Source: a virus
Strand: one strand, 5' to 3'
Length of the DNA: 64,000 nucleotides
Virus record (IMG/VR): IMGVR_UViG_3300009332_000265
Coordinates: 1 to 64,000 of that record
Shown here: positions 17,043 to 25,998 of the stretch, piece after piece
Numbering within the stretch: the stretch's first letter is position 1
How the letters are laid out: each line of letters begins with the position of its first letter
Notes under the pieces: generated by a model
Told to the model about the DNA's origin: nothing
Seen by the model: only the letters and a program-made list of their open reading frames with translations
Databases searched by the model: none
Made by a program: the position numbers and the translations under genes

Positions 17043-17563
17043 TGAGCATTGTAAAAATTCAACAGAAACTAGGAGTATTCTGTTTACATGATGATATTGA
17101 GATCCCATCATTGGCAACAGAAAAATCTGCATGTTTTGACCTTAAAGCATATCTTAAAAAAGATGCAAAACTTTTAGCATTCAATCAATATAATCACAAA
17201 AAAGAAGTTACACTCAAAGGTGATCATCTTGAAATGATACCTAAATGGAGATATTTAATATCTACAGGATTGATATTTGATATTCCTCCAGGATATTATA
17301 TAAAAGTACATCCACGATCTGGTAATGCCTTAAAAAAGGGATTGGTCACTGCAAATAATACAGGTATTATAGATGAAGATTATGTAGAAGAATGTAATTG
17401 TATAATGATTAATTTATCAGATGATCCTTATATAATAGAACATGGTGATAGAATAGCACAAGCAGAACTTAGACAAACCGAATCATATGTGATAGGTCGT
17501 ATTAATAATAGACCTTTACAAAAGACTGAAAGAGATGGTGGATTTGGATCCACAGGAACTTGA
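17042..17563 (+). CDS. dut: dUTPase (trimeric, Dut family)
   Basis: 173 residues with the five motifs: ACFDLKAY, HPRSGNALKKG, NNTGIIDEDYVEE, GDRIAQAEL and C-terminal RDGGFGSTGT that closes over the nucleotide. Hydrolyses dUTP to dUMP, keeping uracil out of DNA and feeding ThyX. A 25-residue insertion after motif 1 (KKDAKLLAFNQYNHKKEV) is longer than in the cellular enzyme. TAATG coupling with RegA. Confidence 0.95.
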   Translation: MSIVKIQQKLGVFCLHDDIEIPSLATEKSACFDLKAYLKKDAKLLAFNQYNHKKEVTLKGDHLEMIPKWRYLISTGLIFDIPPGYYIKVHPRSGNALKKGLVTANNTGIIDEDYVEECNCIMINLSDDPYIIEHGDRIAQAELRQTESYVIGRINNRPLQKTERDGGFGSTGT

Positions 17564-17587
17564 CAAATCCGAAATTTGTGTTATAAT
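17560..17587 (+). promoter_or_regulatory. Sigma70-type promoter for hsp20
   Basis: TTGACA (17560-17565), 16-bp spacer, TGT-extended TATAAT (17582-17587). The -35 overlaps the dUTPase stop codon. Transcription would begin near 17594, giving a leader of about 120 bases. Confidence 0.85.
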
Positions 17588-17591
17588 TTAT

Positions 17592-17599
17592 TATAAATA
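17592..17599 (+). promoter_or_regulatory. T4-late-type octamer TATAAATA before hsp20
   Basis: Perfect T4 late consensus placed just after the early -10 box, so hsp20 may be made both early and late. Its predicted start near 17605 also precedes the hairpin leader. Confidence 0.55.
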
Positions 17600-17615
17600 G
17601 AATTATAGTTGTTAT

Positions 17616-17685
17616 GAGATGTGCCAATATTGGACATCTCTTATCGTGGCATATTGCCACACGGAGTTAGCCTATGCGTAACTCC
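17616..17685 (+). promoter_or_regulatory. Three consecutive hairpins in the hsp20 leader
   Basis: Hairpin 1: GAGATGT / ACATCTC (17616-17640) with an inner CCA/TGG. Hairpin 2: GTGGCA / TGCCAC, 3-base loop (17646-17660). Hairpin 3: GGAGTTA / TAACTCC, 9-base loop (17663-17685). The real ribosome binding site ATAGGAG (17704-17710) lies outside them. They may stabilise the message or form a regulatory element. Confidence 0.7.
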
Positions 17686-17716
17686 AAAATTAATCTCGCT
17701 AATATAGGAGATAATT

Positions 17717-18199
17717 ATGTTGAATCGAGAAATGGCTATAACATTCCCCAATAACATCCGAGATTTTGAAAGAGCATTCCAGACAAGTGTTGGATTAGAC
17801 TCTTTATTCTCCCGTCTATTTGATGTTGATCCTGGTACTACAAGTTCAGGATACCCTCCATATAACATCAAAAAAACTGGTGAGTATGCATATCAAATTG
17901 AGATGGCACTCGCTGGATTCTCTAAAGACGAATTACAGGTAGAAGTGGCGGACGGCACACTTTCAATTAAGACCGTTCCCTCTGAAAAAGAGGAAGGAAA
18001 TGACTTCCTTCATCGTGGAATTGCCAAGAGGCAATTTTCTCGCAGATTTACCCTATCCGACGATGTGGTCGTGAAGGGTGCAGACCTGTATAACGGGCTT
18101 CTTACTATTGACTTGGAAAGAGTAATTCCTGAGGAAAAGAAACCTCGTGAAATTCCAATCAATGATGGAGTGAAAGTTGTAGATCATAAAGTAGTATAA
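17717..18199 (+). CDS. Small heat shock protein Hsp20
   Basis: 160 residues with a complete alpha-crystallin domain: PPYNIKKTGEYAYQIEMALAG at its start, ELQVEVADGTLSI in the middle and YNGLLTIDLERVIPE near the end (the family GxLxI motif), plus a C-terminal REIPI (IxI/V-type) that docks into the next dimer. ATP-independent holdase, common in T4-like cyanophages. Flanked by a structured leader and a strong terminator, so it is a self-contained unit inside the replication block. Confidence 0.95.
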   Translation: MLNREMAITFPNNIRDFERAFQTSVGLDSLFSRLFDVDPGTTSSGYPPYNIKKTGEYAYQIEMALAGFSKDELQVEVADGTLSIKTVPSEKEEGNDFLHRGIAKRQFSRRFTLSDDVVVKGADLYNGLLTIDLERVIPEEKKPREIPINDGVKVVDHKVV

Positions 18200-18206
18200 C
18201 TTTTGG

Positions 18207-18230
18207 GGCGGTCTTCGGACCGCCTTTTTT
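18207..18230 (+). terminator. Rho-independent terminator with TTCG loop
   Basis: GGCGGTC-TTCG-GACCGCC followed by six T (18225-18230), starting 7 bases after the hsp20 stop. The UUCG tetraloop is the stable loop favoured in T4 terminators. Confidence 0.97.
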
Positions 18231-18284
18231 AGGAGTATATTTGAAAAATTTTAACACACACAAACACACACATAAGGAGAAATT

Positions 18285-18515
18285 ATGTCTAGTAATCCAT
18301 TTGAACTACGTTTTAAACTCTTAGAAATGGCGCAAAATTATCTCAATGATAATTATGCTAGATCCGAAAATATGATGTATCAACTATGGGATGAAGCAAA
18401 GGCTCATGGTGATGCAAACATGAAATTATGGAAAGAACTTCAACCCGAATCATATACCATTGATGATATTAAGAAGAAAGCATCTGAATTGTATGAATTC
18501 GTAGAGAAGAAATAA
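18285..18515 (+). CDS. Conserved small T4-like phage protein
   Basis: 76 residues, helical and charged (FELRFKLLEMAQNYL, YTIDDIKKKASELYEF). Proteins of this kind recur in marine myoviruses without assigned function. It has a strong AAGGAG ribosome binding site and is bracketed by two terminators, so it may be expressed alone; the leader before it has a CA-rich run (about 18254-18272). Confidence 0.7.
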   Translation: MSSNPFELRFKLLEMAQNYLNDNYARSENMMYQLWDEAKAHGDANMKLWKELQPESYTIDDIKKKASELYEFVEKK

Positions 18516-18529
18516 TTTTTCAAAAATTG

Positions 18530-18562
18530 GGAAGGAAATACTTATACATTTCCTTCCTTTTT
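18530..18562 (+). terminator. Rho-independent terminator
   Basis: GGAAGGAAAT / ATTTCCTTCC ten-base stem with an eight-base loop and a TTTTTG tail, 15 bases after the small gene's stop. Confidence 0.93.
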
Positions 18563-18585
18563 GTTAACAAAAAAAAGTAGAAAAT

Positions 18586-19152
18586 ATGTTATCGTTTAAT
18601 ACATACATTACAGAGTCTAGTCTTTCCAGAATTATGACCCATGTAGAGAAAACAGAAAATTTTGGTGTAATGTCACCTTTTAGAAAAGAATTTTCTAATA
18701 AAGAAAATCTTGAGCGTTATAAAGAACTCAAAAAAATAGTCAGAGATAATGGTTATGGTTTTATTGAAATGAAAGGCGGTTATCAAGAAGAAGATGGATT
18801 TGTTAATGAAAAATCTTTATTTATTCCTAATATTAGACAAAAAGAAATGATAGAGTTGGGTAAGAAATATGACCAACATTCAGTAATTATAAAGGATAGA
18901 CAAACCTTTGCAATGATAGGTACAAATAAAAGTGCAGGAATTGGTAAAGTATTAGATAAATTTGATGTGAAAGGAAGAAATATTACCATAGATGATGTTG
19001 GGAATAAATTTAAAGATTTCTTTTCTCGTCTACTGAAGGGTTCTCATAGAGGAAAAAAATTCTTATTTAAAATGCAAGAAAAAAATGAAACAAGTATGTA
19101 TTATTATAAAAAACATGGGCCCCAATGGGTTACCATTTTAGAAGAGGATTAA
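18586..19152 (+). CDS. Unknown protein with capsid-targeting-like N-terminus
   Basis: 188 residues. The N-terminus MLSFNTYITESS fits the M-x-S-F-x-x-(F/Y)-(I/L)-x-E pattern found on several proteins in this window and on T4 internal head proteins. The rest contains YKELKKIVRDNGYGFIEMKG and SVIIKDRQTFAMIGTN, reminiscent of small phage proteins of unknown function (some annotated DUF3293-like). No ribosome binding site is obvious. If packaged and cleaved, the mature protein would begin near residue 11. The gene just downstream begins one base after its stop. Confidence 0.6.
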   Translation: MLSFNTYITESSLSRIMTHVEKTENFGVMSPFRKEFSNKENLERYKELKKIVRDNGYGFIEMKGGYQEEDGFVNEKSLFIPNIRQKEMIELGKKYDQHSVIIKDRQTFAMIGTNKSAGIGKVLDKFDVKGRNITIDDVGNKFKDFFSRLLKGSHRGKKFLFKMQEKNETSMYYYKKHGPQWVTILEED

Positions 19153-19617
19153 ATGAAACTGACAAAGAATTTTTCGTTAAAAGAAATGACATTTTCAGAT
19201 ACCGCTATTCGTAGAAACATACCTAATGAACCTACGATGGAAGAAGTTGTCAATTTAACAAATCTTTGTTGCTATATTCTTCAACCTGTCAGAGAGCATT
19301 TCGGTAAAGCAGTCCGTATTAACTCTGGTTTCAGGTCAGTTAAATTATGTGAAGCAGTGGGAAGTTCAAGTAAATCACAACATGCAAAAGGCCAAGCCGC
19401 CGATTTTGAGATCAATGGACTATCAAATAAAGAATTAGCGACATGGATTTATAAAAACTGTGATTTTGACCAGATTATACTAGAATTTCACGATCCAGAG
19501 GGCGATCCAAATAGTGGATGGGTCCATTGTTCGTACAGAAATGATGGGTCTAATCGCCATAATGGATTAATTATAAACGCAAAAACTAAAGGCAAGTATT
19601 TGCCATGGAAACCGTAA
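19153..19617 (+). CDS. Peptidase M15-like endolysin (D-Ala-D-Ala carboxypeptidase fold)
   Basis: 154 residues. SQHAKGQAADFE carries the zinc His and Asp (HxxxxxxD) of the M15/VanY family and WVHCSY the third zinc His; RINSGFRS is the usual preceding strand. These enzymes cut peptidoglycan cross-links, and in phages serve as endolysins. No signal peptide, so it would need a holin (candidates at 55.5, 57.6 and 59.4 kb). Starts directly after the preceding stop codon. Confidence 0.88.
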   Translation: MKLTKNFSLKEMTFSDTAIRRNIPNEPTMEEVVNLTNLCCYILQPVREHFGKAVRINSGFRSVKLCEAVGSSSKSQHAKGQAADFEINGLSNKELATWIYKNCDFDQIILEFHDPEGDPNSGWVHCSYRNDGSNRHNGLIINAKTKGKYLPWKP

Positions 19618-19775
19618 AAGCATTATTTTGGAAAATATATTTACAGGTTTTATTTTTAATAGGTGCATTTCAATCTAAGAAAACTTGGATTGACAAGCAC
19701 ATTCTTTTGTGCTATGATAAACTTGATCAAATTGGGAGTCCCTATCAATATAGATATACCAGATTTAATGCATGA
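19605..19775 (+). CDS. Small membrane-like protein bridging lysin and polymerase genes
   Basis: 56 residues, start ATG inside the end of the M15 gene and stop TGA overlapping the polymerase ATG. LFWKIYLQVLFLIGAF could form one membrane helix, followed by a basic tail. The polymerase promoter lies inside this frame. Coupled overlaps at both ends support translation; function unknown. Confidence 0.5.
   Translation: METVKALFWKIYLQVLFLIGAFQSKKTWIDKHILLCYDKLDQIGSPYQYRYTRFNA
19690..19718 (+). promoter_or_regulatory. Sigma70-type promoter for DNA polymerase
   Basis: TTGACA (19690-19695), 17-bp spacer, TGC-extended TATGAT (19713-19718), 53 bases before the polymerase ATG. Confidence 0.75.
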
Positions 19776-22291
19776 GTTTTTATACTAACGTCCAAAATGT
19801 AAAAGGTCAAATCTTCTATCGTGGAATAGATGATAAAGGCCGACACTTCAAGCAAAAAGTAGACTACAACCCTTCCCTATACATCCCTTCAGCAAAAGAA
19901 TCTAAATGGAAAACCCTTGAGGGTGAGAACGTATCCGAAGTTCCATGCGGTTCTATAAACGATGCAAAAGATTTTATTCGTAAATATGAAGGTGTAGATA
20001 ACTTCAAGATTTATGGTAATACAAACTTTCATTATTGTTTTATTGCTGATAACTTTCCTGATACAATATATTATGATATCAATCAAATCAGTATTGCAAA
20101 CATTGACATAGAGACTGGTTCAGAGAATGGTTTTCCTGATCCACAGATAGCATCAGAAGAAGTCATATCAATTACTGTAAAAGTCAAAGGTAAATTTTAT
20201 TCATTTGGTTGTGGTGAATATACACCAAGTGATGAGAATGTGACATATGTACGATGTTCTAATGAAATTCACATGTTGCAAGAGTTTCTTTCGTTCTGGG
20301 AAAAACTTGATGTTGATATTGTGACTGGATGGAACGTAAAGTTTTTTGATATACCGTTTCTTGTCAATCGTATGAATAGGTTGTTTGATAAGCCTGAATA
20401 TCAAAGATTGTCACCTTGGAAGTTTGTGAGTGAGAGAACAGTTAATCAAATGGGTTTCGGTGGTACACGAGAGCAACAAGCATTTGAATTGGTCGGTGCC
20501 GCCACGCTTGATTATCTTGATCTATATCGTAAATTTACATACACACAACAAGAAAATTACAGACTTGATCATATCGCACACGTAGAACTTGGTGAGCGTA
20601 AATTAGATTATTCAGAGTTTGACAATCTGCATCAGTTATATAAACAAGACTTTCAGAAATTCATGGACTACAACGTGAAAGACGTTGACCTTGTAGATAA
20701 ACTTGAAGACAAATTGAAATTGATTGAGACCGCAGTTGTTCTTGCATATGATGCAAAAGTAAATTACACAGATGTCTTCACACAAGTAAGAATGTGGGAC
20801 ACTTTGATATATAATGAATTGCGTGGCAAAGGTATCGTACTTCCACCAAAGAAAAATACTTTCAAGGAAAATCCATACGAAGGTGCCTATGTGAAAGAAC
20901 CAGAACCTGGTGCATACAACTGGGTTGTATCGTTTGACTTGAACAGTTTATACCCTCATTTGATTATGCAGTATAATGTATCACCTGAAACTATGGTTCT
21001 TGATTATCCGCCTCAGGCGGTAACAGTTGATAAATTGCTTGATGGTGAAATAGATACTTCTTATTGTCAGAGACAGAATTTGAGCATGGCCGCAAATGGT
21101 TATCATTTTCGCAGAGACATACAAGGATTTCTACCTGCTATGATGGAGCGTATGTACAATGAGAGATCCAAGTTTAAGAAGCAAATGCTTGAAACACAAC
21201 AACTATACGAAAATGAAAAAAATCCATCCGAGCGAGTGAAACTATCAAAAGAAGTTGCAAGACTTGACAACATGCAGATGGCAAGAAAAATTCAACTGAA
21301 TTCTGCTTATGGTGCTTTGGGTAATCAGTATTTTCGTTTCTTTGATGTGAGATGTGCAGAAGCAATTACGACTGGTGGTCAGTTATCCACCAAATGGGTT
21401 GAGCGAGATGTAAATGAATATCTAAACAAAATACTCAAAACAGAAGATAAGGATTATGTCATTGCATCCGATACAGACTCCATCTATGTTAATCTTGAAG
21501 ACCTTGTGAAAAGTGTATTTGATGATACGAGTGACAAGACAAAGGTGATTGATTTTCTTGACAAGGTGTGTGATGGCAAAGTACAAGAATGTATTGACAG
21601 ATCGTTCAATGGGTTACGTGAATACATGAATGCATATCAGCAGAAGATGTTCATGAAACGTGAGGTTCTTGCTGACAGAGCAATCTGGACTGGTAAGAAA
21701 CATTATATCATTAATGTACATGACAGTGAAGGTGTGCGATTTGAGAAACCTAAAATCAAAGTCAAGGGACTTGAATCGGTTAAATCTTCAACACCTGCTA
21801 TTGTGAGACAAAAACTTGCTGATGCATACAAAATTTTGATGAATGATACGGAAGATGATATGATTGCATTCGTTGAAAGTTTTAGAAATCAATTTGAGTC
21901 ACTACCACCTGAAGATGTTGCGTTTCCTCGTTCTGTTAAAGGTATTGCAAAATATAGTGATGCAACAATGTTGTACAAAAAAGGAACACCAATACATGTA
22001 AAAGGCACGATTATACATAATAAATTATTAAAAGAACATAAACTTACGAGAAAATATCAGATTATCCAAGAGGGTGAAAAGATAAAATTTTCGTATCTTA
22101 AAACACCAAATCCAGTAGGTGATACAGTTGTGAGTATGGGTAACACATTGCCTGCAGAATTTGGATTACATGAATTTATTGACTACGATACGCAATTTGA
22201 GAAAACATTTCTTGATCCGTTGAAAGATATATTGAATTGTGTAGGTTGGGAATATGAAAAGAGATATACAATTGATAATTTTTTTGTTTAA
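19772..22291 (+). CDS. 43: Family B DNA polymerase gp43
   Basis: 839 residues (T4: 898). 3'-5' exonuclease motifs: NIDIETGS with Asp112/Glu114, VTGWNVKFFDIPF, and YNVKDVDLV. Polymerase motifs: SFDLNSLYPHLI (Asp389), KIQLNSAYGALGN, and ASDTDSIYV (Asp567, Asp569; most relatives have YGDTDS, here YVIASDTDS). A C-terminal clamp-binding-like tail TIDNFFV ends the protein. Replicates the phage genome with gp45, gp44/62, gp41 and gp61. Starts on ATGA overlap with a small upstream frame. Confidence 0.98.
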   Translation: MSFYTNVQNVKGQIFYRGIDDKGRHFKQKVDYNPSLYIPSAKESKWKTLEGENVSEVPCGSINDAKDFIRKYEGVDNFKIYGNTNFHYCFIADNFPDTIYYDINQISIANIDIETGSENGFPDPQIASEEVISITVKVKGKFYSFGCGEYTPSDENVTYVRCSNEIHMLQEFLSFWEKLDVDIVTGWNVKFFDIPFLVNRMNRLFDKPEYQRLSPWKFVSERTVNQMGFGGTREQQAFELVGAATLDYLDLYRKFTYTQQENYRLDHIAHVELGERKLDYSEFDNLHQLYKQDFQKFMDYNVKDVDLVDKLEDKLKLIETAVVLAYDAKVNYTDVFTQVRMWDTLIYNELRGKGIVLPPKKNTFKENPYEGAYVKEPEPGAYNWVVSFDLNSLYPHLIMQYNVSPETMVLDYPPQAVTVDKLLDGEIDTSYCQRQNLSMAANGYHFRRDIQGFLPAMMERMYNERSKFKKQMLETQQLYENEKNPSERVKLSKEVARLDNMQMARKIQLNSAYGALGNQYFRFFDVRCAEAITTGGQLSTKWVERDVNEYLNKILKTEDKDYVIASDTDSIYVNLEDLVKSVFDDTSDKTKVIDFLDKVCDGKVQECIDRSFNGLREYMNAYQQKMFMKREVLADRAIWTGKKHYIINVHDSEGVRFEKPKIKVKGLESVKSSTPAIVRQKLADAYKILMNDTEDDMIAFVESFRNQFESLPPEDVAFPRSVKGIAKYSDATMLYKKGTPIHVKGTIIHNKLLKEHKLTRKYQIIQEGEKIKFSYLKTPNPVGDTVVSMGNTLPAEFGLHEFIDYDTQFEKTFLDPLKDILNCVGWEYEKRYTIDNFFV

Positions 22292-22300
22292 GGAGTTGTA

Positions 22301-23344
22301 ATGAGTTTTTTGACAGACATGATTAAGGAGACAGGAAATGAATATGCTGGATTGGTTTCTGATGGTGTTGAAGCAGGTGATGTTGAATCCTTTATTGATT
22401 CCGGTAGTTATGCTCTCAATGCTTTACTATCGGGAAGTATCTATGGTGGGCTTGCTGGGAACAAGATTACCGCCTTTGCTGGAGAATCGGCTACAGGAAA
22501 AACATTTTTTGTACTCGGTATTGTCAAACAATTTTTGTCAGATAATCCTGACGGTGGTGTTCTTTACTTTGAGTCTGAATCTGCAATAACGAAAGATATG
22601 ATTGAGAGGAGAGGTATAGATTCTTCTCGCATGGTTATGTTGCCAGTTGCATCAATACAGGAGTTTGCACACCAATCAACAAAGATATTAGATAAATATC
22701 TTGCTGATCAAGAACGTAAGCCTATGATGATTTGTCTTGATAGTCTTGGTATGCTATCTACATCAAAAGAATTGACTGACATTGCTGATGGTAAAGAGAC
22801 AAAAGACATGACACGAGCCGCCCTTGTAAAAGGTGCATTTAGAGTATTAACACTCAAAGCAGGTAAAGCAAAAGTTCCTATGCTTGTGACAAATCATACA
22901 TATTCACAAGTAGGTGTAATGTTTCCTCAACAAGTGATGGGTGGTGGTACAGGGTTGTATTATGCCTCAAGCAATATTGTGTTTCTCTCAAAGAGAAAAG
23001 AAAAAGAAGGAACAGAAGTTATTGGTAATGTGATACATTGTAAGAATCACAAGTCTAGATTGACAGTGGAAAATAAAATGATAGATGCTCTTGTCACATA
23101 TGACAAAGGTTTAGATAGATGGTATGGTATGCTTGAACTTGCAGAAGAAGCAGGTATTTTTACTAAAGTCTCTACTCGTTTTGAGTTACCAGACGGATCA
23201 AAAATGTTTGGTAAACAAATTATGCAACAACCTGAAAAATATTTTACAGAAGATGTCATGAAAAAAATTGATGAATTTTGTAAAGAAAAATTTTTATATG
23301 GAACGACAAGTGAAACAGTAGAAGAGAATGATGAAACCGTTTGA
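22301..23344 (+). CDS. uvsX: UvsX RecA-like recombinase
   Basis: 347 residues (T4: 391). RecA fold with Walker A GESATGKT (61-68), Walker B-like [11 protein letters not shown], and a DNA-binding region near [14 protein letters not shown]. Forms filaments on ssDNA and drives strand exchange for recombination-dependent replication with gp46/47. AAGGAG-type ribosome binding site; 9 bases after the polymerase stop. Confidence 0.95.
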   Translation: MSFLTDMIKETGNEYAGLVSDGVEAGDVESFIDSGSYALNALLSGSIYGGLAGNKITAFAGESATGKTFFVLGIVKQFLSDNPDGGVLYFESESAITKDMIERRGIDSSRMVMLPVASIQEFAHQSTKILDKYLADQERKPMMICLDSLGMLSTSKELTDIADGKETKDMTRAALVKGAFRVLTLKAGKAKVPMLVTNHTYSQVGVMFPQQVMGGGTGLYYASSNIVFLSKRKEKEGTEVIGNVIHCKNHKSRLTVENKMIDALVTYDKGLDRWYGMLELAEEAGIFTKVSTRFELPDGSKMFGKQIMQQPEKYFTEDVMKKIDEFCKEKFLYGTTSETVEENDETV

Positions 23345-23972
23345 AATAAATTATGAAAAAATTAATTCTCATTATCACATTCAAAAAACAAAAGTTGAAG
23401 TATTTCGAGAAAATATTTTTGAAACTTATTATGGTAATACTGAATGGAAATTAGATTGTTTGATAGATAGAGCATTACAGGTCAAAACTGACAATATTGA
23501 TGGTGATGTAGCAGAGGTTGGTGTTGCAAGAGGTGGCAGTGCTAAATTATTAGCAAGTATTTTTCAAGATAAAAAAATACATTTATATGATACATTTCAA
23601 GGTTTACCTCATGAAGATATTTTTAGTGGTAAAGTAATTGGTGATTTTTCCGAGCCTGAGTCAATTGCAAGAGAAACTTTATCTAAATTTGATAACGTTG
23701 AAATAAATGTAGGTGTTTTTCCAGATACAATAAATTTAGAAAATACAAATTATTATTCGTTTGTTCATTTGGATGCTGATACATATAAAAGCACAATGGA
23801 TGGATTAATTTATTTTTATCCTAGAATGAATAAAGGCGGAATAATTTTAATAGATGATTATATGTTTGAAGAATTACCTGGTGTTACTCTAGCAGTTTTA
23901 GAATTTACTAGGGTACATAATATAAAATATTTAATACCTGAAAGATGGATGTGTCTGATTCAAAAAATTTAA
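23328..23972 (+). CDS. TylF-like (macrocin O-methyltransferase family) methyltransferase
   Basis: 214 residues. [16 protein letters not shown] (SAM-binding motif I), [11 protein letters not shown] (a signature of TylF/NovP O-methyltransferases), [15 protein letters not shown] and GGIILIDDY with catalytic/metal Asp residues. These enzymes methylate sugar hydroxyls. It begins inside the end of uvsX and overlaps the next gene, an insertion into the T4 uvsX-gp41 order. Likely modifies a glycan or sugar nucleotide, perhaps with the glycosyltransferase at 12.4 kb. Confidence 0.85.
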   Translation: MMKPFEINYEKINSHYHIQKTKVEVFRENIFETYYGNTEWKLDCLIDRALQVKTDNIDGDVAEVGVARGGSAKLLASIFQDKKIHLYDTFQGLPHEDIFSGKVIGDFSEPESIARETLSKFDNVEINVGVFPDTINLENTNYYSFVHLDADTYKSTMDGLIYFYPRMNKGGIILIDDYMFEELPGVTLAVLEFTRVHNIKYLIPERWMCLIQKI

Positions 23973-24316
23973 AAGAATGGTACGAAATAGTGCCGAATCC
24001 ACAGAATGATAATGATGAGCAACAAGCCTTCCGTATAACGAAAGGTAAGTTTCAAGATGTAATATACAAGTATAATAGATTTGGTGTTAACGAAGAACCA
24101 AACGATGATGGTACGTTGACATATAAATTTGAATATGATATACTTGAGATACCAGAAGAAATTGTCAATAAAAACTATGCTGATGAAGAAGGTATAGAAT
24201 TTGAGCAACTTATTGGCGATATTCTTATTGAAGTCATACAAGAAAACATCGAAGTAAACGAAAGCGAGGATGGAAAGACTAGAAGATACGATTTTAAGGA
24301 ACCTCTTATACAATGA
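23945..24316 (+). CDS. Conserved T4-like hypothetical between uvsX and gp41
   Basis: 123 residues, acidic (many Asp/Glu), with EWYEIVPNPQN and a regular beta pattern YKFEYDILEIPEEIV. I believe a similar protein occupies this place in marine T4-like genomes, but I cannot name a function. Both ends overlap neighbours (TylF-like upstream, gp41 downstream), so it is translated with the recombination/helicase genes. Confidence 0.65.
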   Translation: MDVSDSKNLKEWYEIVPNPQNDNDEQQAFRITKGKFQDVIYKYNRFGVNEEPNDDGTLTYKFEYDILEIPEEIVNKNYADEEGIEFEQLIGDILIEVIQENIEVNESEDGKTRRYDFKEPLIQ

Positions 24317-25724
24317 TGATTTTGTCAGAAAATCATTACCATATCTGAAGAATGATTATTTTCTTGAACACACAGATAAGATCTTGTTTGAGGAAATTGA
24401 TAAATTTATTCAGAAATATAATATATCTCCAACAAAAGAATCTCTTGTAATAGAACTCAATGAGAATTCTAAATTACAAGAAGATCAGTTTAAGGGTCTT
24501 ATAGAAAGGCTTAATAATTATGAGACAAATAAGAACGAGCAATCAGAAATAGAATGGCTTATTAACACTACAGAACAATTTTGTCAAGACAAAGCAATCT
24601 ATAATGCAGTTCTAGAATCTATTTCAATTATTGATGGTCAAAAGAAAACAGAGAAAGATAAAGGCGCTATTCCAGCGATTTTATCTGATGCACTTGCAGT
24701 ATGTTTTGATCCCAATATTGGACATGATTATATTGAAGATGCTGAAGCAAGATATGAATCCTATCATCAAATAGAACAAAGAATACCATTCGATTTAGAA
24801 TATTTCAATAAAATTACAAATGGTGGTCTGCCAAACAAGACACTCAATGTTGCAATAGCAGGTACTGGTGTCGGTAAATCATTGTTCATGTGTCATATGG
24901 CGTCAAGTTGCCTATCTCAAGGAAACAATGTTTTGTATATCACACTTGAGATGGCGGAAGAAAAGATTGCAGAAAGAATTGATGCAAATTTAATGAACAT
25001 TACACTTGATGATTTAAAGCAATTACCTAAAGATTTGTACGAAAGAAAAGTTGCAAGTATAAGTAAAGTGACAGACGGTAAATTAATTGTCAAAGAGTAT
25101 CCGACTGCCGCCGCTAATACAAATCATTTTCGTAATTTATTGAGTGAATTGAAACTCAAAAGACAATTTGTTCCGCAGATTATTTTTGTTGATTATCTCA
25201 ACATTTGTTCATCTGCAAGATTAAAGCAAGGAGCGAATGTGAATTCTTATACATTCATAAAATCCATTGCTGAAGAACTGCGTGGTATGGCAGTAGAATA
25301 TGATGTGCCAATTGTATCGGCTACGCAGACCACTCGTTCAGGGTTTACGAGTACAGATGTCGGTCTTGAAGATACATCTGAATCGTTTGGTCTTCCTGCA
25401 ACTGCTGACTTGATGTTTGCTTTGATATCTACTGAAGAACTTGAGAACCTTGGTCAAATGTTGGTGAAACAACTCAAGAATAGATATAATGATCCAACAT
25501 CATCAAAAAGATTTGTGATAGGTATTGATCGTGCTAAAATGAAATTATATGATCTTGAAGAATCTGCACAAGATGATTTGATAGACAGAATGAATGATAA
25601 AAAGAACAAGAAGGGTAAATTTAATGCTCCATGGAAAGAAGATGACGATGAGCCATCATTCGATAAAGCGACTGGAGGAAAAATGAAATTTAAAAAAGAA
25701 TTCGAGGAGTTTAATTTCTCATGA
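24270..25724 (+). CDS. 41: Replicative DNA helicase gp41
   Basis: 484 residues (T4: 475). DnaB-like: N-terminal helical domain RLEDTILRNLLYNDDF, then a RecA-type motor with Walker A GTGVGKS (198-204), VLYITLEMAEEKIAER (motif H1a), Walker B-like IIFVDYLN, and VPIVSATQTTRS (H3). It unwinds the lagging strand at the fork and forms the primosome with gp61. Starts inside the preceding gene and overlaps the next by ATGA. Confidence 0.96.
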   Translation: MERLEDTILRNLLYNDDFVRKSLPYLKNDYFLEHTDKILFEEIDKFIQKYNISPTKESLVIELNENSKLQEDQFKGLIERLNNYETNKNEQSEIEWLINTTEQFCQDKAIYNAVLESISIIDGQKKTEKDKGAIPAILSDALAVCFDPNIGHDYIEDAEARYESYHQIEQRIPFDLEYFNKITNGGLPNKTLNVAIAGTGVGKSLFMCHMASSCLSQGNNVLYITLEMAEEKIAERIDANLMNITLDDLKQLPKDLYERKVASISKVTDGKLIVKEYPTAAANTNHFRNLLSELKLKRQFVPQIIFVDYLNICSSARLKQGANVNSYTFIKSIAEELRGMAVEYDVPIVSATQTTRSGFTSTDVGLEDTSESFGLPATADLMFALISTEELENLGQMLVKQLKNRYNDPTSSKRFVIGIDRAKMKLYDLEESAQDDLIDRMNDKKNKKGKFNAPWKEDDDEPSFDKATGGKMKFKKEFEEFNFS

Positions 25725-25936
25725 TAAAAGTATCATCCGTAGATAATGAACCATTTTCTATGACTATAGAATATAAAAATCACAGTGTTATTTTGGTCGG
25801 ATTACAGACCGGAGATGGGTATGATGGAGATTTAAAGGTATTTAAAGGTGATCTAGATGTATCTGAAAAAATAGGTGAATATGACATTTCAGGAGAAGGA
25901 TTGAAAAAAATACTTGACACTATCGACACTTTTTGA
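25721..25936 (+). CDS. Hypothetical 71-residue protein
   Basis: Acidic, beta-rich (VSSVDNEPFSMTIEY, VILVGLQTGDGYDGDLKVF). ATGA overlap with gp41 indicates co-translation. Its final codons contain the -35 box of the next promoter. No family recognised. Confidence 0.6.
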   Translation: MIKVSSVDNEPFSMTIEYKNHSVILVGLQTGDGYDGDLKVFKGDLDVSEKIGEYDISGEGLKKILDTIDTF

Positions 25937-25942
25937 TAAAAT
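25914..25942 (+). promoter_or_regulatory. Sigma70-type promoter
   Basis: TTGACA (25914-25919), 17-bp spacer, TGA-extended TAAAAT (25937-25942). Predicted start near 25949, just before a terminator-like hairpin. Confidence 0.6.
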
Positions 25943-25950
25943 AGTTACTG

Positions 25951-25974
25951 AGAGTGAGAGTTTCACTCTTTTTT
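25951..25974 (+). terminator. Rho-independent terminator (possible attenuator)
   Basis: AGAGTGA / TCACTCT seven-base stem, loop GAGTT, tail of five T (25970-25974). It can end the gp41 transcript, but it also lies at the very start of the transcript from the promoter at 25914. Confidence 0.8.
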
Positions 25975-25998
25975 GTAACTCTAATTAAAAAAGGTCTT

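Noticed and set aside
18254-18272. CA-repeat microsatellite as regulatory site
   Set aside because: Short and imperfect; mentioned only as a feature of the leader.
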